From DAOUGC01 sp034429695 (GTDB lineage Bacteria; Chloroflexota; Anaerolineae; Anaerolineales; Anaerolineaceae), in the NCBI GenBank assembly GCA_034429695.1, contig DAOUGC010000039.1, positions 1 to 8,459 on the forward strand: a stretch of 8,459 nt of DNA. The letters run 5' to 3'. How positions within the stretch are numbered: the first letter of the stretch is position 1; each line of letters begins with the position of its first letter. A program made the translations under genes and the position numbers. Below the pieces are notes generated by a model. The model made no database searches. It was not told the origin of the DNA and saw only the letters and a program-made list of their open reading frames with translations. This document shows positions 6,086-8,459 of this stretch, piece after piece.

Positions 6086-7975
6086 ATGGCAAAAATTATC
6101 GGTATCGATCTGGGAACCACCAACAGCGTTGTGGCAGTGATGGAAGGCGGCCAACCAACCGTAATCACCACGGCTGAGGGTTCGCGGCTGGTGCCTTCTG
6201 TTGTAGCCTTTAACAAAAACGGCGAGCGGCTGGTGGGCATTCCCGCCAAACGCCAGGCCGTGATCAACCCTGAGAACACCATTTATTCAATCAAGCGTTT
6301 CATGGGCCGCCGCTATGATGAGGTGGAAGAGGAACGCAAGATTGTGTCCTACCACGTGGTCAATGGTCCCACCGGTGACGCGCGCGTACAGGTGCCGCAG
6401 ACCGGACGCGATTATTCTCCGCAGGAAATTTCAGCCCTGATCCTGGGCAAACTCAAAGCCGATGCGGAAGCCTACCTGGGCGAGCCTGTCACGCAGGCCG
6501 TCATCACCGTTCCGGCGTACTTCAATGACAGCCAGCGCCAGGCCACCAAGGACGCTGGCAAGATTGCCGGTCTGGAAGTGCTGCGCATCATCAACGAACC
6601 CACCGCATCCGCACTGGCGTACGGCCTGGAGCGCAAGACCAACGAGCGCATCCTGGTGTTCGACCTGGGCGGCGGCACGTTCGACGTTTCCATCCTCGAA
6701 GTGGGCGACGGCGTTTTTGAGGTGAAATCCACCAGCGGCGACACCCATCTGGGCGGCGACGACTGGGATGAACGCATCGTCAACTGGGCGGCGGACGAGT
6801 TCAAACGCGAGCAGGGCATTGACCTGCGCCAGGACCGCCAGGCGTTGCAGCGTCTGCGCGAAGCCGCCGAGAAAGCCAAGATTGAACTCTCCAGCATGAT
6901 GGAAACCGAGATCAACCTGCCTTACATCACCGCTGATGCATCAGGACCCAAACATTTGCAGGTGCGCCTGAGCCGTTCGCGCTTTGAACAGATGACCGCT
7001 GACCTGGTGGAACGTCTGCGCGGCCCGTTCAACAACGCGCTCAAGGACGCCGGCATGGCGGCCGGTGACATTGCCGAAGTGGTGCTGGTGGGCGGCTCTT
7101 CGCGCATGCCCATGGTGCAGGAACTGGTGCGCTCCCTGACCGGCAAGGACCCCAACCGCGGCGTGAACCCCGACGAGGTGGTGGCGATCGGCGCTGCCAT
7201 TCAAGCCGGTGTGCTCTCAGGCCAGGTGAAGGACGTGCTGCTGCTGGACGTGACCCCGCTCTCACTGGGTCTTGAGACCCTGGGCGGCGTGATGACCCCC
7301 CTGATCGAGCGCAACACCACCATTCCGGCACGCAAGAGCCAGGTGTTCTCCACTGCTGAGGACAACCAGACCGCCGTGGACGTGCACGTGCTGCAGGGCG
7401 AACGCCCCATGGCTACCGACAACATGAGCCTGGGACGCTTCCGGCTGGATGGCATCCCACCCGCGCCGCGCGGCCTGCCGCAAATTGAGGTGACCTTTGA
7501 TATTGACGCGAACGGCATCCTTAACGTATCGGCGCGCGATCAGGCATCCGGCAAGGAACAGCGTGTGACCATCACTGCTTCCACCAACCTGGACAAGAGC
7601 GAGATTGAGAAGCTGGTGCAGGAAGCCCAGCGCAACCAGGGCGAGGATCAGCGCCGGCGTGAATTGGCTGAGGCACGTAATGTGGCCGATAACCTGCTGT
7701 ATCAGGCTGACAAACTGCTCAAGGAACAGGGCGGGCAGATCGCGCCAGACGTGCGCGGGCAGATCGAAAGCCAGGCCAATGCACTGCGTCAGTCGGTGGC
7801 GGGGGATAACCTCAACGGCATTCGCACCCAGGTGGAGGCGCTTGAACGCACCCTGCAGGGGGCAATGCAATCGGCGCAGGGGGGCGGCGGCAGCGATGGC
7901 GCCCAATCACCGGGTGAGGGTACGGGCGAAGCAGGCCCCGACGTGGTGGAAGGCGAATTTCGCGACACCGAGTAG
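6086..7975 (+). CDS. dnaK: Molecular chaperone DnaK (Hsp70)
   Basis: This 629-residue protein is the ATP-dependent cytoplasmic chaperone that binds exposed hydrophobic peptides together with DnaJ and GrpE. The nucleotide-binding domain has the phosphate-1 motif GIDLGTTNS (6-14), VPAYFNDSQRQATKDAG, NEPTASALAYG (170-180), DLGGGTFDVS (193-202) and VLVGGSSRMPMVQ. The conserved linker is VLLLDVTPL (384-392). The substrate-binding beta domain includes ERNTTIPARKSQVFSTAEDNQT and DANGILNVSARDQASG, and a helical lid runs to about 590. The flexible Gly/Ser/Glu-rich tail ends in DVVEGEFRDTE, like the acidic end of other DnaKs. Between IKRFMGRRY and YSPQEIS it carries the insert that B. subtilis-type DnaK lacks and Gram-negative DnaKs have. 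ATG 6086 is chosen because AAGGAG (6072-6077) lies 8 bases upstream and the family start MAKIIGIDLGTTNS begins there; the 26 upstream in-frame codons are leader. It stands alone here: grpE and dnaJ are not adjacent downstream, and ybjQ is divergent upstream. Confidence 0.98.
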   Translation: MAKIIGIDLGTTNSVVAVMEGGQPTVITTAEGSRLVPSVVAFNKNGERLVGIPAKRQAVINPENTIYSIKRFMGRRYDEVEEERKIVSYHVVNGPTGDARVQVPQTGRDYSPQEISALILGKLKADAEAYLGEPVTQAVITVPAYFNDSQRQATKDAGKIAGLEVLRIINEPTASALAYGLERKTNERILVFDLGGGTFDVSILEVGDGVFEVKSTSGDTHLGGDDWDERIVNWAADEFKREQGIDLRQDRQALQRLREAAEKAKIELSSMMETEINLPYITADASGPKHLQVRLSRSRFEQMTADLVERLRGPFNNALKDAGMAAGDIAEVVLVGGSSRMPMVQELVRSLTGKDPNRGVNPDEVVAIGAAIQAGVLSGQVKDVLLLDVTPLSLGLETLGGVMTPLIERNTTIPARKSQVFSTAEDNQTAVDVHVLQGERPMATDNMSLGRFRLDGIPPAPRGLPQIEVTFDIDANGILNVSARDQASGKEQRVTITASTNLDKSEIEKLVQEAQRNQGEDQRRRELAEARNVADNLLYQADKLLKEQGGQIAPDVRGQIESQANALRQSVAGDNLNGIRTQVEALERTLQGAMQSAQGGGGSDGAQSPGEGTGEAGPDVVEGEFRDTE

Positions 7976-7978
7976 CGC

Positions 7979-8026
7979 CCCAACCCATTCAGCAAACAGT
8001 TGGGATACACGCCTGAAAGACAGGCG
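7979..8026 (+). other. Two small hairpins after dnaK
   Basis: CCCAAC (7979-7984) pairs with GTTGGG (7999-8004) over a 14-base loop. CGCCTG (8010-8015) pairs with CAGGCG (8021-8026) over the loop AAAGA. They begin 4 bases after the dnaK stop and lead straight into the main terminator. Neither has its own T tail. They may protect the mRNA end. Confidence 0.4.
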
Positions 8027-8031
8027 AGCAA

Positions 8032-8074
8032 AAAAGGACCATCCGCAGCATCGGATGGTCCTTTTGAGTTTTTT
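8032..8074 (+). terminator. Strong intrinsic terminator of dnaK, probably bidirectional
   Basis: A perfect 14-bp stem (AAAAGGACCATCCG at 8032-8045 with its complement at 8052-8065) encloses a CAGCAT loop and is followed by GAG and six T (8069-8074). The six A at 8030-8035 on the left give a T-run on the minus strand too, so it could stop transcripts arriving from the right-hand side. Confidence 0.93.
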
Positions 8075-8087
8075 GGCATTCGGCTCT

Positions 8088-8184
8088 CCCTCATCCTTCT
8101 TCTTGAATGGGAGAAGGAAACACGCCTCTCCCCTGCGGGGATAAGCGAATGCACAGCATTCGCCCGGGTGAGGGGCGGGCTGAA
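8088..8184. repeat. Extragenic palindromic repeat, copy A
   Basis: This 97-base unit shares with copy B both ends (CCCTCATCC at the start, GGGTGAGGGGCGGGCTGAA at the end); the terminal CCCTCA (8088-8093) can pair with TGAGGG (8169-8174), closing the element as one large stem. Inside, the GGGAGAAGG core is degenerate on its left arm, and CTCTCCCC/GGGG follows. A hairpin specific to this variant, GCGAATGC (8145-8152) with GCATTCGC (8156-8163), lies near the end. It lacks the CACGGC/GCCGTG hairpin found in copies B and C. Confidence 0.85.
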
Positions 8185-8213
8185 TATGTTTCGCCGGTTC
8201 AATGTGGGATTTA

Positions 8214-8320
8214 CCCTCATCCGACGGACACGGCTTCGCCGTGCCGCCACCTTCTCCCTGCCAGGGAGAAGGAACACTGTTCTCCCCGGAGGGGAGAGGC
8301 TGGGTGAGGGGCGGGCTGAA
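8214..8320. repeat. Extragenic palindromic repeat, copy B
   Basis: This 107-base unit has three nested hairpins inside a closing stem (CCCTCA 8214-8219 with TGAGGG 8305-8310). The first is CACGGC/GCCGTG around TTC (8229-8243), the second CCTTCTCCC/GGGAGAAGG around TGCCA (8250-8272), and the third TCTCCCC/GGGGAGA around GGA (8281-8297). The layout is that of a multi-branched, cloverleaf-like palindromic element. It has no coding potential of its own; the open frames running through it are low-complexity shadows. Confidence 0.88.
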
Positions 8321-8362
8321 CTGGAACAAAATTGATTACCCGGTTGTGCCAGGTATTCCTTA

Positions 8363-8459
8363 CCCTCATCCGGCGGACACGGCTTCGCCGTGCCGTCACC
8401 TTCTCCCTGCCAGGGAGAAGGCACACTCCTCTCCCCTCCGGGGATAAGCGAATGCGCAG
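8363..8459. repeat. Extragenic palindromic repeat, copy C (cut by window edge)
   Basis: It begins with the same CCCTCATCC and is nearly identical to copy B for its first ~60 bases, including both the CACGGC/GCCGTG (8378-8392) and CCTTCTCCC/GGGAGAAGG (8399-8421) hairpins. It then switches to the copy A version, with GGGGATAAGCGAATGC and one base difference (GCGCAG against GCACAG). The right end lies outside the window. Confidence 0.85.

Larger units (their letters stand above)
8075..8459. other. Gene-free repeat region downstream of dnaK
   Basis: These 385 bases hold no supported gene. They consist of three repeat copies spaced 126 and 149 bases apart (start to start), separated by unique AT-richer spacers of 29 bases (8185-8213) and 42 bases (8321-8362). 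The same orientation in all copies suggests tandem growth or repeated insertion rather than random scatter. Open frames on both strands arise because the palindromes avoid stop codons. Confidence 0.8.

Noticed and set aside
7789..8424. Long minus-strand frames through the repeat region, containing recurring LPGREKVAARRSRVRRMR-like text
   Set aside because: The recurring peptide is simply the translated palindromic repeat. There is no ribosome site and the frame runs into dnaK antisense.
8000..8447. Plus-strand frames of 66-111 codons after dnaK
   Set aside because: They run through a strong terminator and the repeat copies, and have no family resemblance.
8088..8459. CRISPR array
   Set aside because: The repeats are about 100 bases long, internally palindromic, variable, and unevenly spaced at 126 and 149 bases. 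That does not match CRISPR repeat and spacer sizes.

Overview
The window looks like a chromosomal segment of a moderately GC-rich bacterium. Gene content and sequence style (a long polysaccharide-flippase-like protein with an extracytoplasmic N-terminal domain, a solo substrate-binding protein, a DnaK carrying the long N-terminal insert, and G+C-rich extragenic palindromic repeats) would fit Chloroflexota, class Anaerolineae. This is an inference from general resemblance; there is no rRNA gene or database search behind it. No phage, transposase, CRISPR or tRNA/rRNA signal was seen.

Layout. Positions 1-155 hold the start of a small membrane protein gene on the minus strand that runs off the left edge. 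Divergent from it is a monocistronic VOC/glyoxalase-fold gene (364-741) with a clear promoter. After a 223-base gap with a small palindrome over a -10-like box comes a large membrane protein (965-3514). It has a signal peptide, a roughly 200-residue exported domain, one anchor helix, and then a multi-helix MOP-superfamily (polysaccharide flippase-like) module. A bulged hairpin separates it from a two-gene operon: a NrtA/CmpA-type substrate-binding-like protein without a signal peptide (3648-4574) and a two-domain rhodanese sulfurtransferase (4587-5453). That operon ends in a very strong terminator (5474-5513).

Convergent to the operon is a YbjQ/UPF0145 gene (5553-5867, minus). A 218-base divergent region leads into dnaK (6086-7975), which has a strong ribosome site but no visible CIRCE operator and no grpE or dnaJ downstream. 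dnaK is followed by small hairpins and a strong, roughly symmetrical terminator (8032-8074). The last ~370 bases contain no gene. They hold three copies of a modular palindromic extragenic repeat, the third cut by the window edge.

How the genes work together. Most are separate transcription units with housekeeping or envelope roles. The only clear functional pair is the substrate-binding-like protein plus rhodanese, which suggests handling of a small sulfur-containing or anionic ligand in the cytoplasm. The least explained items are this pair, the domain fusion in the flippase-like protein, and the mosaic repeat cluster downstream of dnaK.
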